A stretch of 64,000 nt of DNA from contig CANMLU010000001.1 in the NCBI GenBank assembly GCA_947498815.1, positions 372,001-436,000 on the forward strand. Direction: 5' to 3'. Position 1 is the stretch's first letter, and each line of letters starts with the position of its first letter. The notes below the pieces were generated by a model, which was not told the DNA's origin, did no database searches, and saw nothing but the letters and a program-made list of their open reading frames with translations. The position numbers were made by a program, and so were the translations under genes. Positions 1-8,089 of the stretch are shown in pieces. Origin of the DNA: an uncultured Aquimarina sp. GTDB lineage: Bacteria > Bacteroidota > Bacteroidia > Flavobacteriales > Flavobacteriaceae.

Positions 1-417
1 TTTTGAAGTATCCTTTGCCTTATCAGCTAGCCATAGTAGTATCGCTGTTATAATCAACATGAAGCCCACAAACGCAAGATTACCTCCGAAAAGCTGTTCT
101 AGTTGTTCTTCAAAAAATAAACCTACCAAAACTGCAGGAATCATAGAAATAATGATTTTTAAGGAAAAGAGAGTTTCCTCATTTTTTTTGAATTTGAATA
201 ATCCTTTAATAATTTCAAGAATATCTTTTCTGAAAACTACAATAGTACTCAAGGCAGTTGCAAAATGCAAAACTACAGTAAAAAGAAGGGATTCTTCGGG
301 AACACTGTCGTCTCCCAATAAGGCTTTACCAATTTCAAGGTGTCCACTAGATGAAACTGGTAAAAATTCGGTAAGACCTTGCACTACGCCTAAAATGATT
401 GCATCAATAATTTCCAT
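1..417 (-). CDS. uppP: Undecaprenyl-diphosphatase UppP/BacA, N-terminal part
   Basis: Reverse-strand frame whose start codon is the CAT at 415-417; it runs off the left edge after 139 codons, so the C-terminal half is missing. UppP is an inner-membrane enzyme that dephosphorylates undecaprenyl diphosphate to recycle the lipid carrier of peptidoglycan. The family signature GLTEFLPVSSSGHL is at residues 14-27, followed by hydrophobic segments around residues 40-60, 85-100 and 112-130. It is last in the reverse-strand run behind ftsX and DUF3098, an order known from other flavobacteria. Family assignment is firm; only the truncation limits it. Confidence 0.93.
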   Translation of the reverse strand, partial: MEIIDAIILGVVQGLTEFLPVSSSGHLEIGKALLGDDSVPEESLLFTVVLHFATALSTIVVFRKDILEIIKGLFKFKKNEETLFSLKIIISMIPAVLVGLFFEEQLEQLFGGNLAFVGFMLIITAILLWLADKAKDTSK

Positions 418-488
418 AAAGAATCGTCGGTTTTCTTAAATTCGATGCAAATATAGATAACTACAATAAGAGTAGACTGTCAGAGTGA

Positions 489-752
489 CTACTTTTTCTT
501 CTTATTCGGATTGAGTAAGATGGCATATATCTCGATTCCAAACCCAATCAGTACAACGGTAGGAGCCAATCGAATTCTTCTGAAGTTATAGATCTCAGGA
601 TTAAAAACATTGGGATCGTCACTTCCTCCACCTGCCATAAGAATAAAACCTAAAGCAATAACGGCAATTCCAATAGCCATTACGATATAATTCTTTTTTT
701 CAAACACAAAATCGTGTTTATGTTGCGGATTCTTAGTTTGTTGTTTGCTCAT
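489..752 (-). CDS. DUF3098 family membrane protein
   Basis: An 87-residue protein with a charged N-terminus and two hydrophobic segments (about residues 23-40 and 62-80) around a short loop containing GGGSDDPNVFNPEIYNFRR. It fits DUF3098, a Bacteroidota family of unknown function usually found between ftsX and uppP, as here. I chose the ATG at 750-752 because the family begins MSKQQ-like; an ATG seven codons upstream is also in frame. The start overlaps the end of the upstream gene by 20 bp, suggesting translational coupling. A role in the cell envelope or division is inferred only from neighbours. Confidence 0.8.
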   Translation of the reverse strand: MSKQQTKNPQHKHDFVFEKKNYIVMAIGIAVIALGFILMAGGGSDDPNVFNPEIYNFRRIRLAPTVVLIGFGIEIYAILLNPNKKKK

Positions 753-1140
753 GAATATCGTTATTAAGTTCATTAAAAATCACCTGTCCATCTAGTAGTA
801 ACTTAGAAATATGTCCCATGTTGCCATCGCGAGTAAAAATAGTCCATCTTTTAACGGGATACAAAGTAACGGTTTTATTTAAAATATCTGTACGCAATTC
901 TTCCAAGCTTAAATCGTATTGTAATCCTCGATTAATATAATAATGGTGATTATCATTTTCTAGAGTTATCACAATATCAAAACCGGCACCTTCCTGGATA
1001 TTGATTACTTTACCTTTTATCTCTAATACATCATCTGGTTGCACATTGCGTACCGGACGAAAGGTTTGAATCACAATGATCATAAATGCAATAAAGAGTA
1101 CAAGAACACTCAGAAACCATATTTTACCGATTCTACCCAT
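733..1140 (-). CDS. Uncharacterised single-pass membrane protein
   Basis: A 135-residue protein with one N-terminal transmembrane segment (residues 7-27) and a soluble, probably periplasmic remainder rich in beta-strand-forming residues, including EIKGKVINIQEGAGFDIVITL. I recognise no characterised family. It lies 10 bp after ftsX and overlaps the DUF3098 gene, so it is almost certainly co-transcribed with both. It is an extra gene in the usual ftsX-DUF3098-uppP order. Function unknown. Confidence 0.7.
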   Translation of the reverse strand: MGRIGKIWFLSVLVLFIAFMIIVIQTFRPVRNVQPDDVLEIKGKVINIQEGAGFDIVITLENDNHHYYINRGLQYDLSLEELRTDILNKTVTLYPVKRWTIFTRDGNMGHISKLLLDGQVIFNELNNDIHEQTTN

Positions 1141-1150
1141 ATTTTCAAGA

Positions 1151-2029
1151 CTAATAGTATAATTCGTCTGTACGTAAGTTCAAGAAACGTTGTGTTGCAA
1201 AGAAAGTACTGATCCAAGTAATCAAAACCCCTATTCCAAAAACACCCAAAAACAAAATAATCAGTAAGATTTCATCGTCTAATAAAGCTAGTTCTGGGAA
1301 CGTTTTATTGAGATAATATAATGCCACACCCACCCCAATCAATGCTACAAAGGCTCCTATCATGCCTAGCCGCACACTCTTCCATACAAAAGGTTTGCGA
1401 ATGAACTTTTTGGTAGCACCCACCATTTGCATAGTTTTGATAATAAATCGTTTCGAATATACCGATAAACGAATAGAGCTGTTAATTAATAATACCGCTA
1501 TAAAGGTGAAGATTCCGCTAATTAATAATACCCAAAAACTTATTCGTTTAATATTGTCGTTTAATAATGAAATCAAAGGTTTATCATAAATCACTTCATC
1601 AACAAAATTCTTCTTGACGATAGAAGCATTAATTTCTTCAATTTTTGCAGGGTCTACAAAATCGGCTTTCAGATATACATCAATAGAATTTTGTAAAGGG
1701 TTATATCCTAGAAAATCCATAAAATTTTCACCAATATCTTTACTGTGTTCTTCGGCAGCTTCATCCTTGGAGATAAAAGTAGTAGACTTGGTATACTCTG
1801 CCAATGCCAATGTTTTTTCAAGTTGTTTGATCTCTACCTCTTTGGCGGTATCTTTAAGATAAATAGTAAGCGCGATTTTTTCTTTGAAATGATCTGCAAC
1901 TTTTTTGGTGTTCAGAACCAGTAATCCTAATAAGCCCAATAAAAATAAAACCAACGAAATACTAATAACTACAGAGAAATAAGAAGAGATTAGTCGTCGT
2001 TTTTGGTATTTTTCAAAAGATGAACTCAT
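1151..2029 (-). CDS. ftsX: Cell division protein FtsX
   Basis: A 292-residue permease-like protein with the FtsX layout: a cytoplasmic N-terminus, one membrane segment (about 17-38), a large extracytoplasmic domain (about 40-165) and three C-terminal membrane segments (about 168-190, 217-240 and 253-277). FtsX pairs with the ATPase FtsE, which is not in this window, to control peptidoglycan hydrolases at the septum. Sequence features include FKEKIALTIYLKD at the start of the extracytoplasmic domain and KTMQMVGATKKFIRKPF in the cytoplasmic loop. It is first in the reverse operon with the small membrane protein, DUF3098 and uppP. Confidence 0.93.
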   Translation of the reverse strand: MSSSFEKYQKRRLISSYFSVVISISLVLFLLGLLGLLVLNTKKVADHFKEKIALTIYLKDTAKEVEIKQLEKTLALAEYTKSTTFISKDEAAEEHSKDIGENFMDFLGYNPLQNSIDVYLKADFVDPAKIEEINASIVKKNFVDEVIYDKPLISLLNDNIKRISFWVLLISGIFTFIAVLLINSSIRLSVYSKRFIIKTMQMVGATKKFIRKPFVWKSVRLGMIGAFVALIGVGVALYYLNKTFPELALLDDEILLIILFLGVFGIGVLITWISTFFATQRFLNLRTDELYY

Positions 2030-2403
2030 AGGTAATCTGATTTTCGGGTAAAAATAATAAAGTTAAGTGAGACTTCTTATTCAAATATGTAATGCATTTT
2101 GAATAAGTTAGTCGAACCTGCCTTTGCCGGCAGACTGGTTAATCCCGTTGCAAAATGAGATCACTTCTTTTTCTTAACTTTGATTTATAAATGAATAACG
2201 ATAATTTAGTGTCAATTATTCTTTATGGCGAAATCCCAAAATATTGGGAACGGGCTATTCGCTATATCTTTTAATGTCAATAAAACCTTTCAACTTCGCT
2301 CAAGGTGACATTAAAAAGGATGTCGCTGCTATCCCTTTCGCAAAATTACTAAAATCTAATGATCTATTATCTAAAAGCGTAGCGATCTAAAATCTAAATA
2401 AAT
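2030..2403. other. Divergent intergenic region ftsX/panE with palindromic repeats
   Basis: This 374-bp stretch has no convincing gene. It holds a short CTGCC...GGCAG palindrome near 2120-2135 and a REP-like hairpin at 2269-2316, listed separately. It must also carry the promoters for ftsX (leftward) and the panE-like gene (rightward), but I could not pick a clear TAnnTTTG element for either. Confidence 0.6.
2269..2316. repeat. REP-like hairpin with GTCGAA/TGACATT family sequence
   Basis: A perfect 11-bp inverted repeat, TTTTAATGTCA (2269-2279) against TGACATTAAAA (2306-2316), encloses CTTTCAACTTCGCTCAAGG. The sequence is related to the other dispersed TGTCA...TGAGC...GTCGAA units in this window (6944, 7649, 10015, 39321). 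Such short units are widespread intergenic repeats in flavobacterial genomes. Confidence 0.6.
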
Positions 2404-3327
2404 ATGCACACAGTTATTATCGGAGTAGGTGGCGTAGGAGGATATTTTGGAGGGAAAATTTCAAATTCTGGTCAAAAAGTTACATTGGTTGCAAGAGGAA
2501 AGCACCTCGAGGCGATCCAAAAAAAAGGATTACAAGTCAATAGTATACACGGCGACTTTGTAACGCATCCGTACATTGCGACAGATGACATCCAAAACGT
2601 TGAAAAAGCAGACCTTATTTTAATTTGTACAAAATCCTGGCAGGTTATTCAGGCTGCAGAACAAGTAAAGCCTTTGTTAAAAGAAGATACTATTGTGATT
2701 CCATTACAAAATGGTGCAGATAATGCTGAAAAAGTACTATCGGTGTTAGATAAAAAACATGTTCTTGGAGGGCTATGCAAAATCTATAGTAAGATTGAAG
2801 CCCCTGGAGTGATTTCTCACTTTGGACACCAACCCGAAGTCGTTTTTGGAGAAACGGATAAGAGTTTAACAGATCGACTTCAAAAAGTAAAATCAGTTTT
2901 TGATAAAGCAGGATTTAATAATACAATCTCAAAAGATATTTATGTAGATATCTGGAGTAAATTTATGTTTATTGCCACCGTAAGCGGTTTGGGTGCATTA
3001 ACCAAAGCTACGATAGGCGAAATGTATGAAAATGAAGGAACTCGCAAGATTTTAGAACAAACAGCAACCGAAATATATGAAGTAGGTGTTTCAAAAGGAG
3101 TGGCGCTACCAAAAGATCTTGTGGATCGAATTATGGCTTTTATCGGAAAACAACCCTATGACTCCACTGCATCCACACAGCGTGATATTCTTGAGGGTAG
3201 ACCTTCTGAATTGGATAACTTTAATGGTTTTATAGTGAACGAAGGTAAGAAACTAGGCATTCAAACCCCCGTAAACACTTTTATTTATAGTTGTTTACAA
3301 CCCATGGAAGCGAAAGCGAGGCAATAG
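2404..3327 (+). CDS. Ketopantoate reductase (2-dehydropantoate 2-reductase)
   Basis: A 307-residue protein of the ApbA/PanE family, which reduces 2-dehydropantoate to pantoate with NADPH for pantothenate and CoA synthesis in the cytoplasm. The Rossmann glycine motif GVGGVGGYFGG is at residues 7-17. The catalytic lysine region DIWSKFMF lies near residue 180 and the C-terminal substrate region DILEGRPSELDNFNG near 265. The length matches the family. Family members also reduce other 2-oxo acids, so panE is likely but not certain. It appears to be a single gene, with leuS starting about 140 bp downstream. Confidence 0.82.
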   Translation: MHTVIIGVGGVGGYFGGKISNSGQKVTLVARGKHLEAIQKKGLQVNSIHGDFVTHPYIATDDIQNVEKADLILICTKSWQVIQAAEQVKPLLKEDTIVIPLQNGADNAEKVLSVLDKKHVLGGLCKIYSKIEAPGVISHFGHQPEVVFGETDKSLTDRLQKVKSVFDKAGFNNTISKDIYVDIWSKFMFIATVSGLGALTKATIGEMYENEGTRKILEQTATEIYEVGVSKGVALPKDLVDRIMAFIGKQPYDSTASTQRDILEGRPSELDNFNGFIVNEGKKLGIQTPVNTFIYSCLQPMEAKARQ

Positions 3328-3419
3328 ATGAACTCCCTGCTTGAAGGGGGTTGCCGCAGACCGGGAAGTGTTATTTGAAGGCAAAAAGATTTTTACTGGT
3401 TTATTAAACTTGAATACTA

Positions 3420-3448
3420 TTGATGTGTAACATAAAATCGTAAATTTG
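3420..3448 (+). promoter_or_regulatory. leuS promoter (Bacteroidota type)
   Basis: A perfect TAnnTTTG -7 element, TAAATTTG, at 3441-3448 is preceded by a TTG -33-like element at 3420-3422 with 18 bp between. The leuS ATG is 20 bp downstream of the -7 element, giving a very short leader. Confidence 0.65.
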
Positions 3449-3467
3449 CGATCTTAATTTTAGATTG

Positions 3468-6400
3468 ATGAGCTACGATTATAATACTATTGAAACCAGG
3501 TGGCAGAAATACTGGGCAGATAAAGGAACTTTTCAAGCCCAAAACGGCAGTGATAAACCAAAGTACTATGTGTTGGACATGTTTCCATATCCATCTGGAG
3601 CAGGATTACATGTAGGGCATCCATTGGGATACATTGCCAGTGATATTTATGCACGTTACAAACGCCACAAAGGATTCAATGTATTACATCCTCAAGGGTA
3701 TGATTCTTTTGGTTTGCCAGCAGAGCAATATGCAATCCAAACAGGACAGCACCCAGCCATCACTACCAAAGAAAATATAGCACGTTATCGTGAGCAATTA
3801 GATAAAATAGGATTCTCTTTTGACTGGAGTCGTGAAGTGCGTACCAGCGACCCTAAGTTTTACAAATGGACACAATGGATTTTTATCGAACTTTTTAATT
3901 CCTGGTTTGATAATGAAGAGGGTAAGGCTAAAAAAATTGAAAAGTTAGAAGCGCTTTTTGCTACCGAAGGAAATACAAAAGTAAATGCAGTTTGTGATGA
4001 AGACGTAGCACAATTTACAGCAGAGGACTGGAATAGTTTTTCATCAAACGAAAAACAGGCAGTATTACTAAAATATAGATTAACTTATTTGGCAGAATCC
4101 GAAGTGAACTGGTGTCCGCAACTAGGAACAGTTTTGGCCAACGATGAGATCGTAAACGGAGTTTCAGAACGTGGTGGGTATCCAGTGATTCGTAAAAAAA
4201 TGACGCAGTGGAGCATGCGGATTTCTGCATATGCACAGCGATTATTAGATGGTCTTGATACAATAGACTGGCCGCAACCTCTTAAAGACTCTCAAACGAA
4301 CTGGATAGGACGCTCCGTAGGAGCAAGTGTTACCTTTAATGTTATTCCATCCCATCCCCAACCCTTCCCTGAGGGAAGGGAGCAAAATGCTGGATATTTG
4401 ACTGGAAACCCTGAAATTGCTGGTGCACTTTTAGAGCGAGCGAAAGAAATGAGAGCCAATCCAACTCAGGCAGAGGCTCTTTTGTGGGAAAGATTAAAAA
4501 CAAAGAAACTTGGTTTTAAATTTAGACAACAACACCCAATTGATAATTATATAGTCGATTTCGTTTGTCTTTCCAAAAAACTAATTATTGAGGTTGATGG
4601 AGAAATTCACAAATTTCAAAAAGAGGAAGACCAACAAAGACAGCTTTTATTAGAAGAAAAGAAGAGGTATACTTTTTTACGTTTTGAGAACGACGAGGTA
4701 CTGAATGATATTAACAAAGTAGTAGCTAAAATTGAAGACGTGTTAAAAGTCCTTCCCTATGGGGAGGATTTAGGAGGGGACGAGAAGCAACGCACCATCG
4801 AAGTATTCACCACACGACCAGATACTATTTTTGGAGCAACATTTATGACATTGGCTCCAGAGCATGAGTTGGTTCAGAAAATTACAACACCCGAACAAAA
4901 AGCTGAGATAGAAGCCTATGTTGAAGTCACTGCAAAACGTAGTGAACGCGAACGTATGGCCGATGTAAAAACGATAAGTGGAGTATTTACCGGAGCCTAT
5001 GCAGAGCATCCGTTTACCAAAGAACCTGTACCCATCTGGATTGGGGATTATGTATTGGCAGGATACGGTACCGGAGCGGTAATGGCCGTGCCATGTGGTG
5101 ATCAGCGTGATTATGATTTTGCAAAACACTTTAATATCCCAATTACCAATATTTTTGAAGGCGTTGATATTTCTGAAGAAGCCTTTGCCGATAAAGAAAA
5201 AACAATCATTGCCAATTCTGATTTTCTTAATGGATTGAACTATAAAAAAGCGACCAAGACCGCTATTTATGAGTTAGAAAAATTAGGTCAGGGACAAGGA
5301 AAAATAAATTACCGATTGCGTGATGCAGTATTTAGTCGTCAACGATATTGGGGGGAGCCATTCCCAGTGTACTATGTAGATGGGATGCCTCAAATGATTG
5401 ATGTGGCTCATTTGCCAATCGAATTACCCGAAGTAGAAAAATACCTCCCAACGGAAGAAGGCGAACCACCATTGGGACGTGCAACGGTTTGGGCTTGGGA
5501 TGCAGAGAAGAACGAAGTTGTATCAAATGATAAGATTGATCATAAAACGATTTTTCCTTTAGAATTAAATACTATGCCGGGTTGGGCAGGAAGTTCGTAC
5601 TACTTTAATCGCTATATGGATCCTCATAATGAGGATGAAGTATTCTCAAAAGAGGCCATTGACTATTGGAAAGATGTAGATCTATATATTGGAGGAAGCG
5701 AGCATGCTACGGGGCACTTATTGTATGCACGTTTCTGGCAAAAATTCTTATTTGATAGAGGTGTCGTGCCAGTTGATGAATTTGCCAAAAAACTGATCAA
5801 CCAGGGAATGATTTTGGGAACAAGTGCTTTTGTAAAAAGATTTTATATAAACTTCAATGTTAATAATACTATCAAAGCATTAATGTTCTATATAAGTTCT
5901 GACTTGTTAGAAGCTGCAATTCAATGGCATCCGGTAGTAGATGATTTAATTTTTGATAGAAAAAGTGACAAGTCATTTTTATCTGAAAAGGATTTGAAAA
6001 ATATTAAATATTTAGCGTCATTTATTGAGAGTAAATCAAAACTTATTTCTGGAGCTTATTCAAGTTATAGTTATCATAGTGAAATACATACAGATGTTTC
6101 TTTTGTAAATTCCTCAGATGAATTAGATATTGAAGCTTTTAAAAATTGGAGAGAAGAATTTAAAAATGCAGAATTTATAACTGAGAAAGATGGTACTTTT
6201 AAAGTTAAACGCGAAGTAGAAAAAATGTCCAAGTCCAAATACAATGTAGTAAACCCAGACAATATTTGTAATGATTATGGGGCAGATACATTACGCCTTT
6301 ACGAAATGTTTTTGGGCCCACTTGAGCAAGCAAAACCATGGAATACTGCAGGGATCACAGGAGTGCATTCGTTCCTTAAAAAATTATGGAAGTTATATCA

Positions 6401-6902
6401 CAATGGTGAGAATTTTGAAGTGTCCGATACCGAACCTACAAAAGATAATTTAAAAACATTACATAAAACGATCAAAAAGGTCGAGGAAGATATTGAGAAC
6501 TTCTCTTTTAATACTTCGGTAAGTACCTTTATGATTGCTGTAAATGAGTTAACTGCCCAAAAATGTAATTCGAGAGCAATCTTAGAACCATTATTAGTGT
6601 TAATCTCACCATATGCGCCTCATATTGCCGAAGAATTATGGCAAAAACTAGGACACAGCGAATCGATTTCGACTGCCGCTTTTCCTGTTTTTGATGCAAA
6701 ACATCTGGTAGAAAGCACAAAGCAATACCCAATTTCATTTAATGGTAAAATGCGTTTTATGCTAGAGTTGTCATTAGATCTTAATAAAGATGAGATTGAA
6801 GCTGCTGTTTTGGCTCATGAGAAAACACAACAACAATTAGATGGCCGCGAACCAAAAAAGGTGATAGTGGTTCCTGGTAAGATTGTGAATGTTGTTGGGT
6901 AA
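3468..6902 (+). CDS. leuS: Leucyl-tRNA synthetase with DUF559 insertion
   Basis: Class I aminoacyl-tRNA synthetase that charges tRNA-Leu in the cytoplasm. HVGH (HIGH motif) is at residues 48-51 and KMSKS at 919-923. The editing domain begins at GRSVGASVTFNV and resumes at TIEVFTTRPDTIFGATF. At 1144 residues it is about 200 longer than I expect for a Bacteroidota LeuRS. Residues 293-440 are an in-frame DUF559 endonuclease-like domain inserted at the entrance of the CP1 editing domain (4344-4787). A second expanded loop of about 80 residues precedes KMSKS (5838-6080). The frame is open throughout and this is the only leuS seen, so the enlarged protein is presumably functional. The ATG at 3468 is preferred over an in-frame TTG one codon upstream. 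Confidence 0.95.
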   Translation: MSYDYNTIETRWQKYWADKGTFQAQNGSDKPKYYVLDMFPYPSGAGLHVGHPLGYIASDIYARYKRHKGFNVLHPQGYDSFGLPAEQYAIQTGQHPAITTKENIARYREQLDKIGFSFDWSREVRTSDPKFYKWTQWIFIELFNSWFDNEEGKAKKIEKLEALFATEGNTKVNAVCDEDVAQFTAEDWNSFSSNEKQAVLLKYRLTYLAESEVNWCPQLGTVLANDEIVNGVSERGGYPVIRKKMTQWSMRISAYAQRLLDGLDTIDWPQPLKDSQTNWIGRSVGASVTFNVIPSHPQPFPEGREQNAGYLTGNPEIAGALLERAKEMRANPTQAEALLWERLKTKKLGFKFRQQHPIDNYIVDFVCLSKKLIIEVDGEIHKFQKEEDQQRQLLLEEKKRYTFLRFENDEVLNDINKVVAKIEDVLKVLPYGEDLGGDEKQRTIEVFTTRPDTIFGATFMTLAPEHELVQKITTPEQKAEIEAYVEVTAKRSERERMADVKTISGVFTGAYAEHPFTKEPVPIWIGDYVLAGYGTGAVMAVPCGDQRDYDFAKHFNIPITNIFEGVDISEEAFADKEKTIIANSDFLNGLNYKKATKTAIYELEKLGQGQGKINYRLRDAVFSRQRYWGEPFPVYYVDGMPQMIDVAHLPIELPEVEKYLPTEEGEPPLGRATVWAWDAEKNEVVSNDKIDHKTIFPLELNTMPGWAGSSYYFNRYMDPHNEDEVFSKEAIDYWKDVDLYIGGSEHATGHLLYARFWQKFLFDRGVVPVDEFAKKLINQGMILGTSAFVKRFYINFNVNNTIKALMFYISSDLLEAAIQWHPVVDDLIFDRKSDKSFLSEKDLKNIKYLASFIESKSKLISGAYSSYSYHSEIHTDVSFVNSSDELDIEAFKNWREEFKNAEFITEKDGTFKVKREVEKMSKSKYNVVNPDNICNDYGADTLRLYEMFLGPLEQAKPWNTAGITGVHSFLKKLWKLYHNGENFEVSDTEPTKDNLKTLHKTIKKVEEDIENFSFNTSVSTFMIAVNELTAQKCNSRAILEPLLVLISPYAPHIAEELWQKLGHSESISTAAFPVFDAKHLVESTKQYPISFNGKMRFMLELSLDLNKDEIEAAVLAHEKTQQQLDGREPKKVIVVPGKIVNVVG
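4344..4787 (+). mobile_element. In-frame DUF559 element inserted in leuS
   Basis: About 444 bp (148 codons) absent from ordinary LeuRS. It encodes a DUF559 domain: ALLWERLKTKKLGFKFRQQH at about 337-356, then IVDF (Asp364) and IIEVDG (Glu375, Asp377), which match the PD-(D/E)XK nuclease pattern, ending with FLRFENDEVL. Both ends are palindrome-rich. The left end has CCCTTCCCT (4362-4370) facing AGGGAAGGG (4372-4380). The right end has CCTTCCC (4751-4757) facing GGGGAGG (4761-4767). Left end 4350-4380 and the reverse complement of right end 4751-4781 agree at about 23 of 31 positions. No intein splicing motifs are visible, so it stays in the protein. Confidence 0.8.
5838..6080 (+). other. Second expanded loop in leuS before KMSKS
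   Basis: Between FVKRF and HTDVSFVNSSDELD the protein has about 80 residues of low-complexity, AT-rich coding sequence (for example INFNVNNTIKALMFYISS). The equivalent part of other Bacteroidota LeuRS proteins is, from memory, roughly 20-25 residues. The surrounding region is a normal feature of the phylum, so only the length is unusual. No domain recognised and no flanking repeats seen. Confidence 0.5.
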
Positions 6903-6943
6903 GATAAGAGAGAAAAGATACTTGAGAATAATGTAACCGCTAC

Positions 6944-7045
6944 TGTCACATTGAGCGGAGTCGAAATGTTTTGAGACCCGAATCGATATTATTTCTCGAT
7001 GGAGTTTATGCAGAGCAAAGTCGAAGTACTCGAAATAACAGAAAA
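6944..7045. repeat. REP-like repeat units after leuS
   Basis: TGTCACATTGAGCGGAGTCG begins at 6944 (unit to 6965) and a related degenerate unit, GAGCAAAGTCGAAGTACTCG, lies around 7012-7035. Both belong to the dispersed GTCGAA repeat family of this window. Confidence 0.55.
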
Positions 7046-7068
7046 GATTGACTTTTTTAATAGGTGTC

Positions 7069-7329
7069 ATGATCAACCCAATAGAAATTTTAGGATTAGT
7101 GGCTGCGGTATTAACGACTACTGCATTTTTGCCACAAGTTTACAAAACCTGGAAAACAAAATCTACCGATAGTTTGTCTATGTCAATGCTATTAATTTTT
7201 GTTTCAGGAGTACTTTGCTGGCTGGTTTATGGGTTTTTGATCGATAGCTTTCCCATCATTTTAGCGAATATGGTGACGGCTATATCAGGATTTCTACTAC
7301 TATATTTTAAGTATCGCTATAAAAACTAA
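7069..7329 (+). CDS. SemiSWEET family transporter (copy 1)
   Basis: An 86-residue protein with three membrane segments (about 5-25, 37-57 and 63-82) and the PQ-loop motif FLPQVYKTWKTKST near residues 20-33. SemiSWEETs (MtN3/saliva family) dimerise in the inner membrane to form a small sugar uniporter. The ATG at 7069 is chosen because it aligns exactly with the start of copy 2; an upstream in-frame ATG at 7048 has no counterpart there. It differs from copy 2 (7695-7955) at about 15 of 86 residues. Substrate unknown. Confidence 0.88.
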   Translation: MINPIEILGLVAAVLTTTAFLPQVYKTWKTKSTDSLSMSMLLIFVSGVLCWLVYGFLIDSFPIILANMVTAISGFLLLYFKYRYKN

Positions 7330-7412
7330 GCTATCGACCCTTTCTTTTTTATGTTATGACATTGAATACTTAAGTGTGTTGTTTTTCTACTTTTTCCAAA
7401 ATAACACAACAC

Positions 7413-7532
7413 TTTTCCTTTATCGCACCCACATTATTATAATATAAGTACAATTACTCATGTTTTGTAACATCTTAATACTGAAATTTGTAACACTTAA
7501 CTTAATAATAATGTGGGTGCGATAAAGGAAAA
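7413..7532. repeat. Perfect 28-bp inverted repeat between SemiSWEET copies
   Basis: The arm at 7413-7440 and the arm at 7505-7532 are perfect reverse complements (28 of 28), with a core of TTTATCGCACCCACATTATT and its complement, separated by 64 bp. The whole unit is 120 bp. There is no coding frame and no T-tract terminator. It could be a small MITE-like element or a very long stem in the intergenic transcript. Confidence 0.8.
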
Positions 7533-7648
7533 ATACTTAGACTCACAGCCTTTGTTATTTATACTATTATATTGAATTCGCCTTAAATTGAATTCGAGAG
7601 CCTTGCCTCCAATGTTTTTAAAAAACTCCGAGGTTCTCGAAGGATGAG

Positions 7649-7670
7649 GTGTCATACTGAACATGTCGAA
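7649..7670. repeat. REP-like repeat unit
   Basis: TGTCATACTGAACATGTCGA at 7649, continuing to 7670, is a member of the dispersed TGTCA...GTCGAA family, just upstream of the second SemiSWEET gene. Confidence 0.5.
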
Positions 7671-7694
7671 GTGTTCTTTTTTAATGATATTTAT

Positions 7695-7955
7695 ATGACA
7701 AACCCATTAGAAATTATAGGATTAGCTGCGGCCGTATTAACTACCACCTCATTTTTACCACAAGTCCGCAAAACCTGGAAATCAAAATCTACAGCTAGCT
7801 TGTCATTGTCAATGCTGTTAATTTTTGTTTCGGGAAAACTTTGTTGGGTGATTTATGGTTTTTTGATTGATAGCTTTCCGATCATTTTGGCAAATTTTAT
7901 AACTGCATTTTCAGGATTTCTACTACTATATTTTAAGTATCGGTATAAAAACTAA
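7695..7955 (+). CDS. SemiSWEET family transporter (copy 2)
   Basis: An 86-residue paralogue of the gene at 7069, with the same three membrane segments and PQ-loop motif FLPQVRKTWKSKST. Differences cluster in the first and second helices (Y/R, D/A and V/K changes), while the last 20 residues are nearly identical even at DNA level. That points to a recent duplication or to conversion of the 3' end. The pair could form homo- or heterodimers. The start is the ATG at 7695; an upstream in-frame ATG falls inside the REP-like repeat and is unlikely to be used. Confidence 0.87.
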   Translation: MTNPLEIIGLAAAVLTTTSFLPQVRKTWKSKSTASLSLSMLLIFVSGKLCWVIYGFLIDSFPIILANFITAFSGFLLLYFKYRYKN

Positions 7956-8089
7956 CTATACTTTTTAAAGTTTCTTAATTTTTAACAATTATTATTAAAA
8001 TCCAACAAAATTATTGATTGAGTATTTTTTGGATATGTTTTATTGGTTTATTTCACAAAAACAGCTATTTTCGACAAAAAAATACGAAT

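Noticed and set aside
59-439. A 126-codon open frame on the + strand at the left edge.
   Set aside because: It lies opposite the N-terminal part of uppP, whose protein has clear family motifs; the + frame has no recognisable domain.
4344-4787. The leuS insertion as an intein.
   Set aside because: There is no Cys/Ser at the start, no HN-(C/S/T) at the end and no HINT-like blocks. The domain is DUF559 and the flanks are palindromic repeats.
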